Positions 9,192-17,584 of a stretch of 54,892 nt of DNA are shown here, piece after piece. The stretch comes from Deltaproteobacteria bacterium. GTDB taxonomy: Bacteria > Myxococcota > Myxococcia > SLRQ01. Positions within the stretch are counted from its first letter, which is position 1. Each line of letters opens with the position of its first letter. A program made the translations under genes and the position numbers. The notes under the pieces are model-generated. The model was not told the origin of the DNA and did no database searches. It saw only the letters and a list, made by a program, of their open reading frames with translations. The stretch is taken from the NCBI GenBank assembly GCA_007130885.1, contig SLRQ01000002.1, forward strand, positions 1 through 54,892, in the 5' to 3' direction.

Positions 9192-10145
9192 ATGTCCGTG
9201 ACGGGACGGGTTCGAATCGGCACTAGACGGAGTGCACTGGCCTTGTGGCAAGCAGGGCATGTCAAGGCCGGACTGGGACGTGCATGGCCGAATCTGAACG
9301 TCGAGATTGTGAAGGTTGTTACTACTGGAGACCGGATTCGTGATCGCCCGCTGGCCTCAATTGGAGGCAAGGCTCTATTCGTAAAGGAGCTGGAGGAACA
9401 ACTTCTTCAAGGAGATCTGGACCTGGCCGTTCACTCCATGAAGGATGTGCCGGCGGTGATTCCGGATGGCCTCGACTTGGTGGCCACAACTAGGCGTGAA
9501 GACGCGGCGGACGCATTCGTTGCACGGGCACCTGATCTGACTCCCGGTTTAGCTGCTTTACCGGAAGGAGCGCTCGTTGGAACAGGTAGCTTGCGGCGAG
9601 CATGTCAGATCAAATCATGGCGCGGAGACATTCGTATTGCTCAAATTCGTGGCAACGTGGATACACGACTTCGAAAGCTCGACGAAGGTCGTGTGGATGC
9701 GCTGTTACTAGCAGTGGCGGCGCTGAATCGTCTTGGTTTGTCCCATCGAGTTACCGAACGCGTGCCATTCGAACGTTGTCTGCCGGCGGTCGGGCAGGGG
9801 GCGCTGGCCATAGAGGCACGTGCGAATGATGACCGCATCCGTGACCTAGTGGCTCCCTTGAACCACTACGAAACCGCCATCTGCGTTGAGGCCGAGCGAG
9901 GTTTCCTCTCCCGTTTGGATGGGGGGTGCAGAGTGCCGATCGCGGGATACGCGGAGCTGTATGAGCAGGGGGTGCGGCTTCGTGGGTTGGTCGGCCGTCC
10001 GGATGGTTCGCGAATCGTCCTTCACGAGAAATGTGGAGAGGTCACCGAAGCGTGGACTACTGGAGTAGCGCTGGCGGAAAATCTGTTGGCCAAGGGGGCG
10101 GGGGAGTTGATTGGTGAAGTGTTGGCGCATGGAGATGGATCATGA
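9192..10145 (+). CDS. hemC: Porphobilinogen deaminase
   Basis: HemC polymerises four porphobilinogens to hydroxymethylbilane. The 317-residue product begins with the family motif RIGTRRSALALWQA and contains the KELEEQLL and HSMKDVP stretches. The dipyrromethane-cofactor cysteine is Cys246 in LDGGCRVP. I chose the ATG at 9192 because GGAG lies just upstream; an in-frame ATG at 9162 would add ten residues without a comparable ribosome binding site. The stop overlaps hemD (ATGA), which indicates translational coupling. Confidence 0.95.
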   Translation: MSVTGRVRIGTRRSALALWQAGHVKAGLGRAWPNLNVEIVKVVTTGDRIRDRPLASIGGKALFVKELEEQLLQGDLDLAVHSMKDVPAVIPDGLDLVATTRREDAADAFVARAPDLTPGLAALPEGALVGTGSLRRACQIKSWRGDIRIAQIRGNVDTRLRKLDEGRVDALLLAVAALNRLGLSHRVTERVPFERCLPAVGQGALAIEARANDDRIRDLVAPLNHYETAICVEAERGFLSRLDGGCRVPIAGYAELYEQGVRLRGLVGRPDGSRIVLHEKCGEVTEAWTTGVALAENLLAKGAGELIGEVLAHGDGS

Positions 10146-10930
10146 CAGAGCCGGCGGTATCCGGCGGTGCCTTGGCCGGCTTGGTCTTGGCGCTGACCAG
10201 GCCTAGGGCCAGGGCCGCAAGATGGGCTGATGTCTTTCGGAAGGCAGGAGCGAAGGTGCTCCTCACGCCCGTCATAGAAACGGTTCCGCCTTCGGATACT
10301 TCGCCGCTGGACGATGCTTTACGTAGCATGAGCCGATATGGTTGTTATGACTGGACTGTTTTTACGTCCATCTCCTCCGTGGAACGAGTTTTTGAGAGGT
10401 TGCGAGCACTACGTTTGTCTCCCAGCCTTTTCGATGAGTGCTCCGTTGCGGCTGTCGGTCGAGCTACGGCTGCGTCTCTCGAGAGGAATGGGGTTCGGCC
10501 AAGGATTGTCCCCAAAAGGGAGGATGCGGAGGGTCTGCTCGATGCCTTCCAAATCGAAGGTCTCGGCGGTTTGTCGATCCTCATGCCGCGGGCTGCTTCC
10601 GGAAGGGAGACGTTTCCTGAAGGAGCTCGTGTTCTAGGGGCCGAAGTTCATGTCGTGGAGGCGTACAGAACAGTGGAGATCCCCGGCGGGGTAGATGCCT
10701 TGCATGAACACTTGTCCAGTGGAGGGGTCGACGCGGTCGTAGTTGGGTCACCTTCCCAGGTCAAGGCCTTGGTTCCGCGATTGACAGGCCTCCTTTCAGC
10801 ATGCCTCGTGATTTGCGCCGGTTCGACCACGGCCGAGGAGGTTCAGAGGGCCGGTCTCAAGGCTTACAAGGCACCCCGGCCCGATGCTCATGCGGTTGTA
10901 TCCTTGCTTGGGTCCTTGCGGACTCGCTGA
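10142..10930 (+). CDS. hemD: Uroporphyrinogen-III synthase
   Basis: HemD closes hydroxymethylbilane with inversion of ring D to give uroporphyrinogen III. The 262-residue product shows the weakly conserved HemD pattern: an N-terminal LALTRPRARAARWADVFRKAGA segment, YDWTVFTSISSVERVFERL, the VGRATAASLE turn, a long hinge between two lobes, and the C-terminal VVGSPSQVKAL. No SUMT (cobA) domain is fused. Its 3' end overlaps the convergent DUF721 gene by 43 bases. Identity is supported mainly by operon position and the lobe motifs. Confidence 0.9.
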   Translation: MTEPAVSGGALAGLVLALTRPRARAARWADVFRKAGAKVLLTPVIETVPPSDTSPLDDALRSMSRYGCYDWTVFTSISSVERVFERLRALRLSPSLFDECSVAAVGRATAASLERNGVRPRIVPKREDAEGLLDAFQIEGLGGLSILMPRAASGRETFPEGARVLGAEVHVVEAYRTVEIPGGVDALHEHLSSGGVDAVVVGSPSQVKALVPRLTGLLSACLVICAGSTTAEEVQRAGLKAYKAPRPDAHAVVSLLGSLRTR

Positions 10931-11373
10931 GAAGTGGGTTGCCGATCATTTTCCACCGAAAAGCTGCGTGAGGTTGGGGGCGCTTTCAGACCATCCCCAG
11001 AATCAGGGTTGGTATCGACCTTTGAATGTTGGGAGTACGGTTGAACGAGCACTTCCAGCTCGTTTGGTGCACCTGCGCCGAGTATCGACCGAAGTCGATC
11101 CAACACTTTCTTTCGGACAGCGAGCACTGCTCGGCGCCAGTTCTCATCAGTGACCTCGATGAGCAGCTTGTTGTTCTCAACGCGCACCAGGTTGGCTCGT
11201 CGGCTCAACCTCTGCCCGGCTGCCATGGTCCAAGCAAGATCCAGGCGGTCGTCCGCCCGTGCGATGGACGAAGTGACCGAGGCTACCGTCTCCGACAATG
11301 AAGAGAGGCCGCCGCCTCGGTGCATCCCGCGGTTTTGCCGAGAGCCACCGCGCTTATCGGACGAGGACTTCAT
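10888..11373 (-). CDS. DUF721/DciA-like protein
   Basis: The 161-residue protein resembles the DUF721 family, whose best known member DciA loads or assists the replicative helicase DnaB. The core lies at about residues 20-115: a helical start around AWTMAAGQRLSRRA, a strand KLLIEVTDENWRRAVLAVRKK, and the helix closing with LRSILGAG. A Ser/Asp-rich C-terminal extension follows and looks disordered. An AGGA element lies upstream of the ATG. It is a single gene, convergent and overlapping with hemD. The helicase-loading role is inferred from the family only. Confidence 0.75.
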   Translation of the reverse strand: MKSSSDKRGGSRQNRGMHRGGGLSSLSETVASVTSSIARADDRLDLAWTMAAGQRLSRRANLVRVENNKLLIEVTDENWRRAVLAVRKKVLDRLRSILGAGAPNELEVLVQPYSQHSKVDTNPDSGDGLKAPPTSRSFSVENDRQPTSQRVRKDPSKDTTA

Positions 11374-11504
11374 GTGGATTATCCTACACCAAAGTAGCTT
11401 CCACTCGAGGAACTGTGAATGAAAGCACGGTTATTTTCGGCATCAAGGGAATCTCCCACCAAGCGCATCTGGCGGCAAACGTGATGGCTGTGCCCGTGTC
11501 CGGC

Positions 11505-11534
11505 TTGACAACCTCGCGAAGATCCAAAGACAAT
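11505..11534 (+). promoter_or_regulatory. Candidate sigma-70-type promoter
   Basis: TTGACA at 11505-11510 is followed after 18 bases by GACAAT at 11529-11534. It sits about 75 bases before the TTG start of the 11608 gene, in the gap divergent from the DUF721 gene. The -35 is a perfect consensus; the -10 matches four of six. It would drive the 11608-tgl-rodZ-recO string. Confidence 0.4.
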
Positions 11535-11607
11535 CCGGATTGCCGGCTCTTTCCTTAGGGGTCGGCCTTGGCAAGCCCAAAGACAGTCATGACGAGGAGA
11601 TGAGGCC

Positions 11608-12330
11608 TTGTTCCGTGTTGACCCCGATATGACACACGTCTCCGCCACGCGCGAGCACGTCGTGTCTGTGATAGAATCAATCAACCAACCACAGGTAGGG
11701 GTGCCCGGATACACCGCGCAGGTTTCGGAAGCATCCGTGGTAGGGGTGAGACGCTCCAGCGGTGCGTTCTCGGTCTACATACATCTTCATCTGACCGAGA
11801 CGAACGAGATCGTCGTGTACACACATGAAGACGGGGAGCTTGACATCGAGGGGTACCCGGAGGTGGAGCAGCTTGCTCTCGAGTTCGTGGAGAGCATGGG
11901 CTTCATAATGGACGACCTGAACTTTCGCAACTTGTCGCCGGTTCAGCAAGACGAGTTCATGGGTCGTTTGCGATGCTTCAAGCCCACGGAGGGAGGGGAG
12001 AAACAGGCTGATTCCGAAGGTGGTGCCGACGGCTGGCAAGCCGAGTCCGAGGAAGAGATCGTGGGCGAGGAGATAGTGTCCGAAACGTCCGTGGAGGAGG
12101 CAGCCGTGGAAGAGGCAGCTGAATCGACGGTTGTTGGAGAAGATGAAACGGATGCGCTCGTGCGCGGGCTTTTGTTGGAGATAAAAGAGGTGGAGGTCAA
12201 GAGAAGTAATGAGGTCTCAAGTCCGGCACCCGGGCGAAATCAAGATCGCGATGGCGAGGGTGTAGATAGGCAAGAGACCGTTTGCCCGGAAACAGCAGCG
12301 CGGATCGCCCGTATTCTAGTGTCGTTCTAG
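11608..12330 (+). CDS. Unknown acidic protein upstream of tgl/rodZ
   Basis: I do not recognise this 240-residue protein. Residues ~10-125 form a likely folded domain with beta-rich segments (SGAFSVYIHLHL, NEIVVYTHEDGELDIEGY) and a helix LALEFVESMGF. Residues ~130-185 are dominated by Glu, Val and Ser and probably disordered, and a short conserved-looking helix ends the protein (ETAARIARILVSF). There is no signal peptide. The start is TTG with GAGGAG eight bases upstream; an ATG at codon 8 is an alternative. It is 19 bases upstream of the Tgl-like gene, so likely in one operon with it. Confidence 0.75.
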   Translation: MFRVDPDMTHVSATREHVVSVIESINQPQVGVPGYTAQVSEASVVGVRRSSGAFSVYIHLHLTETNEIVVYTHEDGELDIEGYPEVEQLALEFVESMGFIMDDLNFRNLSPVQQDEFMGRLRCFKPTEGGEKQADSEGGADGWQAESEEEIVGEEIVSETSVEEAAVEEAAESTVVGEDETDALVRGLLLEIKEVEVKRSNEVSSPAPGRNQDRDGEGVDRQETVCPETAARIARILVSF

Positions 12331-12349
12331 TGACCTTGGAGAGAGTAGA

Positions 12350-13159
12350 ATGTCCGATTTTTCAAATTCGAGACTGTACACCGGCTTGCTAGCAGTGAGT
12401 CTTCTCGGGCTGGCTCTTTTGATGAGCTGCCGGCACACGCCGACTCAAAACGAGATCTCTTACGCGCAGATTAGGTATGATCTTGCGCTGGGAGAGGCTG
12501 AAGAAGGGAATACGAGGGCCGCGATTAGAGAGCTTCAGTCCGCGATAGAACTCTACCCGGATTTCGCGGAAGCTCACAACGCCATGGGGCTCATTCTTCA
12601 CCTTTCGATGGGACGTCACTCTCGTGCGGAGGAGGCTTATCTGAAAGCGCTTCGCATAGAACCGGAGTTTTCGGAGGCGCATAACAACATTGGAGCCCTC
12701 TACATCGACATGGGCCGGTACGATGAAGCCGAGAAGCATCTGCGTGCTGCTCTCGAGGATGTGCTCTACGTTACTCCTCACCTGGCCAAGGGCAATCTCG
12801 GTTGGGTCTTGTATCTTCAGGGGCGTGTCGAGGAGGGTCTCACCCATTTGCGCTCAGCCGTGGTCGTGCAGCCCAAGTTCTGCATGGGCCATCGCAACCT
12901 GGGCAGAATCTACAGGGAACAGGGACGTTTTGATGACGCGCGCTCCTCTTTCGAGCGGTTCGTCGAGCACTGCCCCGATGTGGCGGAGGCACAGCATGAA
13001 TGGGGAGTGATATCCCAGGAAGAAGGCAACTATGAGGTTGCGCGTGAAGCCTTCCAGGCCTGTATCGAGCTGTCGGCAGGGGGAAGTAGGGGTGAGGAGT
13101 GCAAACGGCATCTCGAGGCTCTCGAGGAAACGGCAGGACTTTCGAGGGACGAAGCATGA
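12350..13159 (+). CDS. pilF: Tgl/PilF-like TPR lipoprotein (type IV pilus secretin pilotin)
   Basis: The 269-residue protein has a lipoprotein signal with lipobox LMSC (Cys27) and then about six tetratricopeptide repeats from residue ~45 to 240, readable as the repeated helix pairs around AEAHNAMG, SEAHNNIGALY and GHRNLGRIYREQG. In gammaproteobacteria PilF, and in Myxococcus Tgl, such a protein helps the PilQ secretin assemble in the outer membrane. The next gene is rodZ-like, the same order as pilF-rodZ in enterobacteria, which supports the assignment over a generic TPR protein. GGAGAG precedes the ATG. Its stop overlaps the next start (ATGA). Confidence 0.75.
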   Translation: MSDFSNSRLYTGLLAVSLLGLALLMSCRHTPTQNEISYAQIRYDLALGEAEEGNTRAAIRELQSAIELYPDFAEAHNAMGLILHLSMGRHSRAEEAYLKALRIEPEFSEAHNNIGALYIDMGRYDEAEKHLRAALEDVLYVTPHLAKGNLGWVLYLQGRVEEGLTHLRSAVVVQPKFCMGHRNLGRIYREQGRFDDARSSFERFVEHCPDVAEAQHEWGVISQEEGNYEVAREAFQACIELSAGGSRGEECKRHLEALEETAGLSRDEA

Positions 13160-13536
13160 GCTTTTGGCAACAACTCGCGCGTGAGCGCGAGCTCCGAGGG
13201 ATCACTCTCGATGAGGTTGCCGAGTGCACTAAGATTCCTCTCTACACATTGGAAAAAATGGAGTCGGGCGACTCCGAGCATCTCCCTGCCAGGGTCTACC
13301 TGATAGGGTACTTGAGGTCTTACGCGGAGGTTGTTGGGCTCGACGCCGACGATGTGGTGCTGCGATTCGAGGAAGACATTCTTACGAGGAAGGAAGCTCC
13401 TGAAGTGCAGGATGAAGAAGGACGCATGGAGGAGGCTTCTCTTTGTCCACAGTGGCTGACAGCCAGGGTTTGGATTGCCGCCGGCGGAGTAGTGCTTGCC
13501 GTCATGTTTCTTATGTGGCTGTTGGTTTCCAGTTGA
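13156..13536 (+). CDS. rodZ: Short RodZ-like helix-turn-helix membrane protein
   Basis: The 126-residue protein starts with a helix-turn-helix of the RodZ type (residues ~1-70: LARERELRGITLDEVAE, then IPLYTLEKMESG and PARVYLIGYLRSYA). A linker and one membrane helix at about residues 105-124 follow, and the protein ends there. Full-length RodZ has a periplasmic domain after the helix; that is missing here. RodZ links MreB to the elongasome, and mreCD-mrdA-rodA lies 7 kb upstream. The start overlaps the stop of the Tgl-like gene. A transcriptional-regulator role is less likely, given the membrane helix. Confidence 0.75.
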   Translation: MSFWQQLARERELRGITLDEVAECTKIPLYTLEKMESGDSEHLPARVYLIGYLRSYAEVVGLDADDVVLRFEEDILTRKEAPEVQDEEGRMEEASLCPQWLTARVWIAAGGVVLAVMFLMWLLVSS

Positions 13537-13554
13537 CATGGTGTGCGAACCGTC

Positions 13555-14364
13555 ATGAAGGCCAACCCAACGACCGTCGGTGCGGTTGTGGTTGGTGTGT
13601 CAGAGTATGGAGAGGCACACCTCATCGTGGACTTGCTTACCGCGGACCAAGGTCTCGTCAGAGCCTTTGCGGCTTCGGCGCGGAAGAGCAGGCGACGTTT
13701 CGGGGGTGCCTTGCAGCCTGGAACCCGGTTGCAGGCCGTACTCCAATGGACGAATGGTCGTGATCTGGCCGGTTTGCGGGAAGTTTCGGTGGAAACACCA
13801 CATCGTGGTGCTTTGAGAACAGAGTTGTCCGCCATGCTTCGTGCCGGCTGGATGCTTGACTTATCCCGCTCACTGGCCGGCGGTGCTCAGCCCAGCAGGG
13901 AGATATACGAGATATTGAATGAAGGGCTGGAAGCCTTGGATCAGGGGCGCTTGCCGCCTTGGGGGCTGGTGGCGTTCGAGGTTGGAGCTTTGGCGACGTT
14001 TGGTGCGGTGCCGCGGTTTGACGCTTGTTGCGCCTGTGGAACAGCGCCAAAATCGGAGAGGGCCAGGTTCTCGCCTGCGAGCGGTGGTTTGGCATGTCCT
14101 TCCTGCTTCCCAGGATGGGGAACGGGCGATGTCGTTCTTTCAAGAGCGACTTTGCGTGCGCTCAACTCGCTTTCGGAGGCTGGTGACGGGGTGAGCCCTC
14201 TAGCCAGAGCAGAGTATCTTCCCGAGGCACCGGACTTGATAGACGAGGCGCGCCTTGCGCTTGGCAGGTGCACCGAGTACCTGCTTGGAAGGCCTTTGCG
14301 AAGCCGCGAGATTATGGACCAGCTAGGCGCGGAGCAGGCAGCGACGGGGTTGGTGGTCTTCTGA
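13555..14364 (+). CDS. recO: DNA repair protein RecO
   Basis: RecO acts with RecR to load RecA on SSB-coated single-stranded DNA. The 269-residue product shows the N-terminal OB fold (AVVVGVSEYGEAHLIVDLLT, a RecO hallmark), the helical bundle, and a four-cysteine zinc motif (two CxxC pairs, around residues 156-182). I chose the ATG at 13555; a GTG four codons upstream is possible, and neither has a clear ribosome binding site. The gene follows the rodZ-like gene closely and overlaps the convergent 14312 gene by 53 bases at the 3' end. Confidence 0.9.
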   Translation: MKANPTTVGAVVVGVSEYGEAHLIVDLLTADQGLVRAFAASARKSRRRFGGALQPGTRLQAVLQWTNGRDLAGLREVSVETPHRGALRTELSAMLRAGWMLDLSRSLAGGAQPSREIYEILNEGLEALDQGRLPPWGLVAFEVGALATFGAVPRFDACCACGTAPKSERARFSPASGGLACPSCFPGWGTGDVVLSRATLRALNSLSEAGDGVSPLARAEYLPEAPDLIDEARLALGRCTEYLLGRPLRSREIMDQLGAEQAATGLVVF

Positions 14365-17300
14365 GAGCGGCGAGTATGCTCATGCCGGCGAGCAAGAAGA
14401 GGGCCAAGTGATTCGATGAGCCGGTGGTAGCGCAGGAGCAGCCAGTACCGTTTCCCGGATCGGAACCGGTCGGCAACAAAGTGATCTCGAGCGTCACGTC
14501 GTCTGTCACCGTTACGGATCTGGAGAAGTCGGCGTATCCCGCTCGCATAACCAGCGCCTCATAGGTCCCGGACGGCAATCCCGTGAAGGCGAAGGCGCCC
14601 AGCTCATCCGTCAGCATTGAGTGTTGCTCGGGACCGCTGATGGTTACCGTGGAGCCGTTCCACTCACCCGGCGGCTTATCATCGAGCGCCACCGTGCCGG
14701 TCAGGGAGTGCAGAGTGGGTGCGGTGGGTTCCAGGAAGAAATCGAGATCTCCATCGGAGTCAACCACCAAAGTGTGGGAGCTTGGAAGGTATCCCGGGGC
14801 GGATGCGGTGATCTCATACGAGCCTGTTGCCAGCATTGGGAAGCTGTAGTCGCCTCCACTGCCTGTGACGACACTTCTTATCGATCCTCCCGGCCCCTCG
14901 GCCTCGACGGTGGCGTCGGTGACTGGTTCATTGTCCCCTTCCGAAAAGACTGTCCCCGACAAGGTCCATTGGCCTGGGAGAGGTTCGAGCACGATCAAGA
15001 TGCCGATAATGTCTTCATCGCCGACACTTAGCTGTTCATGGTGGCTCGAATATCCAGGAGCCTCGGCTGTAAGCGAGTAAGTAACACCTCCGGGTACGTC
15101 CTCGATTTCGAAGCCGCCGTCGTCACCTGTAGAGTCGTCTCGGCTCGTGCCGGCACCGTCATCTAGGGAAACCGTCACGCCGGGAACAGGGTCTCCTTCC
15201 AAAGAGCACTCCACAAACCCGCTTACGGAAACAGGAGGTTCAGTCGGCTCCAGCAGTAGCTCGAGCTGGAGATTGCTTTCCAACACTACGTTCTTACTTG
15301 CCGGCCGGAAGCCTGTAGCTCCGGCTATGAGGGTGTATGAGCCCTCGATTAACTCCATGTAAAACTCACCTTTTTCATTAGTTTGGGTCGATGAGTCTCC
15401 GGGTGAGACGGAAACGTTTGCTTCGGGAACCGCCATGCCGTCGTCGGCGCTCTTGACGGCCCCCGATAGCATCCACTTGGTGGTGGCCGGATAAAGCGCT
15501 ACCGGCTGGGAGAGCGTCTTATGATGATCGATTCGGACCATACGGTTTGCGGTTGTGAATCCGAACGAAGAGACCGACAAGCGCCACGTACCGTGCGGAA
15601 TATCCAGTGAGAAATAACCGTCCACTCCGGTTTCGGCCGAACGTATATCGCTCCCGCGACTAACCGTTACCTCGGCCTGGGAGACGGGATCTCCGCTTTC
15701 GTCCTCGATCCACCCTTCGAGTGAAAGCATGACGAGCGAGCCCGGTTCTGCTTCTTGACGAGCAAATACGGCGGACAAATCCTGATCGGTGGCATCGTAC
15801 CGGCCGCCGGCTCCAGGATGGAACACGCCGTTGTAGGTATCGGCGTCCACGGGACAAGGGGCCTTGCAATGAAACAGTCTCTGAAGGCCCTTGCGGCGAA
15901 AGTCATGGCGCCAAAGACCACCGCTCGAGAGGCCGCTCGCTCTTTTCTCGTTTACCGTGCCTGCGTCTTGACCGTATGGCGAGCCGTCAAGGAGTTCGCC
16001 TTGCTTCAAAGGGAGAAGGTTGCTTTCGTCGGGAGTCCCCCAGACCACGACGTCTAGATCCTCGACTAGAGGCATTCCTTCGACCCAAGTGTAAAGAACG
16101 ACGTACTCCCCGGCATTGGTCAGCCCACGCAGGGTGCTGCGTACCGAGTCTTGGTAGGCGAGCGCCATGTGATGTTGCTCTACAGGATCGATCTTGACGA
16201 CATAGTCGGGTTCCCGGCCATGACGGTCGGCGAACTCGGCGGAGTCGTCCGTAACGGTGACGGTGACGGTCGAGCTGGGCGCAAGCCAAGTACCCGGAGG
16301 GAAGGTGACGTTGAAATCATGAGCTCGGCAGATCTCATTCGGTGGGTCCGGCACGAGGAAATAGCGGCGGTCGTCGCCGAGGTAGATGCCTTTCAAAGCC
16401 AAGACGGCATCAGCCGTGTTAAGCACATCCACGTATGTGCCTTCGGTCCCAAGTGGGGACATCTGCGAGATCATGGGCAGGTCAAGCAGCTCGGGGGCTT
16501 CCGTCGCTCGAGCCATGCCTCTTAGAAGATCGACCTCGAAACGCACCGGCATCCAGCGATCCGAATCGATGAGAAAGTCTTCGCCGGCACCGGAAGCGAA
16601 ATCGGCCCAGCCCGAGGCCCCCAGTCCGATCACATCTTCGTCGGGCTCCTGTACTCGCAAGACCGCTCGCCAACCGTCCGGGCCATCGGCGCCCAAGCCC
16701 ACGGCAGAGACTATCGCCAGGCCGGCTATGCCATCCTCCGGTTCCCGATCGCCGAATGCACCGTCATCGCGAAGGATCGTGGCCTCGGACGCGGTATCCC
16801 ATTTCGCTACACCAAAGAGATCCTGAAACGAGCCGACAATCATCATTTCCGTCTCTCGGCGCAGCGAAGAGTCGAGGGAGAAGCCTGTGTTCCAGGAGTC
16901 GGCTATGGATGGCTCCGGTCCGAAGCCTTCCGGTGCGTTCGGCACGTAACGAACCTCGAGGGTGAAAGGCTCATCCGAAGCGGGGAGGGTAACCGGCACA
17001 GGTCCTGCTTCCGTTGTTCCATCCTGAACGAGCCCGACGGCTTCTGAAATCGAGCCGCCGGGAGGCACTACCATATAACCCATCAACCTTGCCTCGGTCG
17101 GCGACGCCTCGAAGGTGACCCTTGCCGTGTAGACACCGTCTTGCGCTACGCCGTCAGCTCCGGTTCCGTCATCGCGCATTTCAATCCAGTCGCCGGGATC
17201 CATCGAACCAACCTCATCGATGTCGCCGGCTACCAGGCTGGGAAGCTCTTCAGCGGTGACGAACGAGGGAGTAACGCCGCAGATTAGGATGAGAAGGAGA

Positions 17301-17401
17301 AAGGCCGCCGGCTTACCTGGGAAATTCGCTGCCGGGCAGCAACTGTCTGGATCCCGGCTCCGTTGTGCCTGATGATCTCCCAGAGGATCCCTGATGTTCA
17401 T
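14312..17401 (-). CDS. Secreted multi-repeat CarboxypepD_reg-like protein with MYXO-CTERM-like tail
   Basis: The 1029-residue protein is exported: a hydrophobic segment at about residues 31-48 ends before TAEELP. The N-terminal half (about 50-570) holds an immunoglobulin-like region and a lamin-tail-like stretch (GTYVDVLNTADAVLALKGIYL). The second half has at least five tandem carboxypeptidase-regulatory-like beta modules of about 85 residues, each with a G-x-Y/F-S/T-L core such as DGYFSLDIPHGTW, GEFYMELIEGSYT and GDYSFPMLATGSYE. The end has GCSCATTG, a membrane helix and RR, as in MYXO-CTERM sorting signals. The ATG at 17401 has GGAGG five bases upstream; the frame stays open 61 codons further without such a site. 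The likely role is a surface or adhesion structure; the function is unknown. Confidence 0.82.
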   Translation of the reverse strand: MNIRDPLGDHQAQRSRDPDSCCPAANFPGKPAAFLLLILICGVTPSFVTAEELPSLVAGDIDEVGSMDPGDWIEMRDDGTGADGVAQDGVYTARVTFEASPTEARLMGYMVVPPGGSISEAVGLVQDGTTEAGPVPVTLPASDEPFTLEVRYVPNAPEGFGPEPSIADSWNTGFSLDSSLRRETEMMIVGSFQDLFGVAKWDTASEATILRDDGAFGDREPEDGIAGLAIVSAVGLGADGPDGWRAVLRVQEPDEDVIGLGASGWADFASGAGEDFLIDSDRWMPVRFEVDLLRGMARATEAPELLDLPMISQMSPLGTEGTYVDVLNTADAVLALKGIYLGDDRRYFLVPDPPNEICRAHDFNVTFPPGTWLAPSSTVTVTVTDDSAEFADRHGREPDYVVKIDPVEQHHMALAYQDSVRSTLRGLTNAGEYVVLYTWVEGMPLVEDLDVVVWGTPDESNLLPLKQGELLDGSPYGQDAGTVNEKRASGLSSGGLWRHDFRRKGLQRLFHCKAPCPVDADTYNGVFHPGAGGRYDATDQDLSAVFARQEAEPGSLVMLSLEGWIEDESGDPVSQAEVTVSRGSDIRSAETGVDGYFSLDIPHGTWRLSVSSFGFTTANRMVRIDHHKTLSQPVALYPATTKWMLSGAVKSADDGMAVPEANVSVSPGDSSTQTNEKGEFYMELIEGSYTLIAGATGFRPASKNVVLESNLQLELLLEPTEPPVSVSGFVECSLEGDPVPGVTVSLDDGAGTSRDDSTGDDGGFEIEDVPGGVTYSLTAEAPGYSSHHEQLSVGDEDIIGILIVLEPLPGQWTLSGTVFSEGDNEPVTDATVEAEGPGGSIRSVVTGSGGDYSFPMLATGSYEITASAPGYLPSSHTLVVDSDGDLDFFLEPTAPTLHSLTGTVALDDKPPGEWNGSTVTISGPEQHSMLTDELGAFAFTGLPSGTYEALVMRAGYADFSRSVTVTDDVTLEITLLPTGSDPGNGTGCSCATTGSSNHLALFLLAGMSILAALRRPPTPSLPAPRLAGP

Positions 17402-17584
17402 TTTAGCCTCCGCTGGAATCCTGCTTTCGCTCGGCAGGGCGCGGATGCAGGCGATTGCACATGCTCTGCCGCTGTTACGACGTTCTTGCATGCTACCACC
17501 TGCCCCAACCTTCATGCATGCGGGTTTTGCCTTGAAACGTTGGTTCGTATGGTTGGTAAACCTCGATCTACCCAAGGAGCACAC

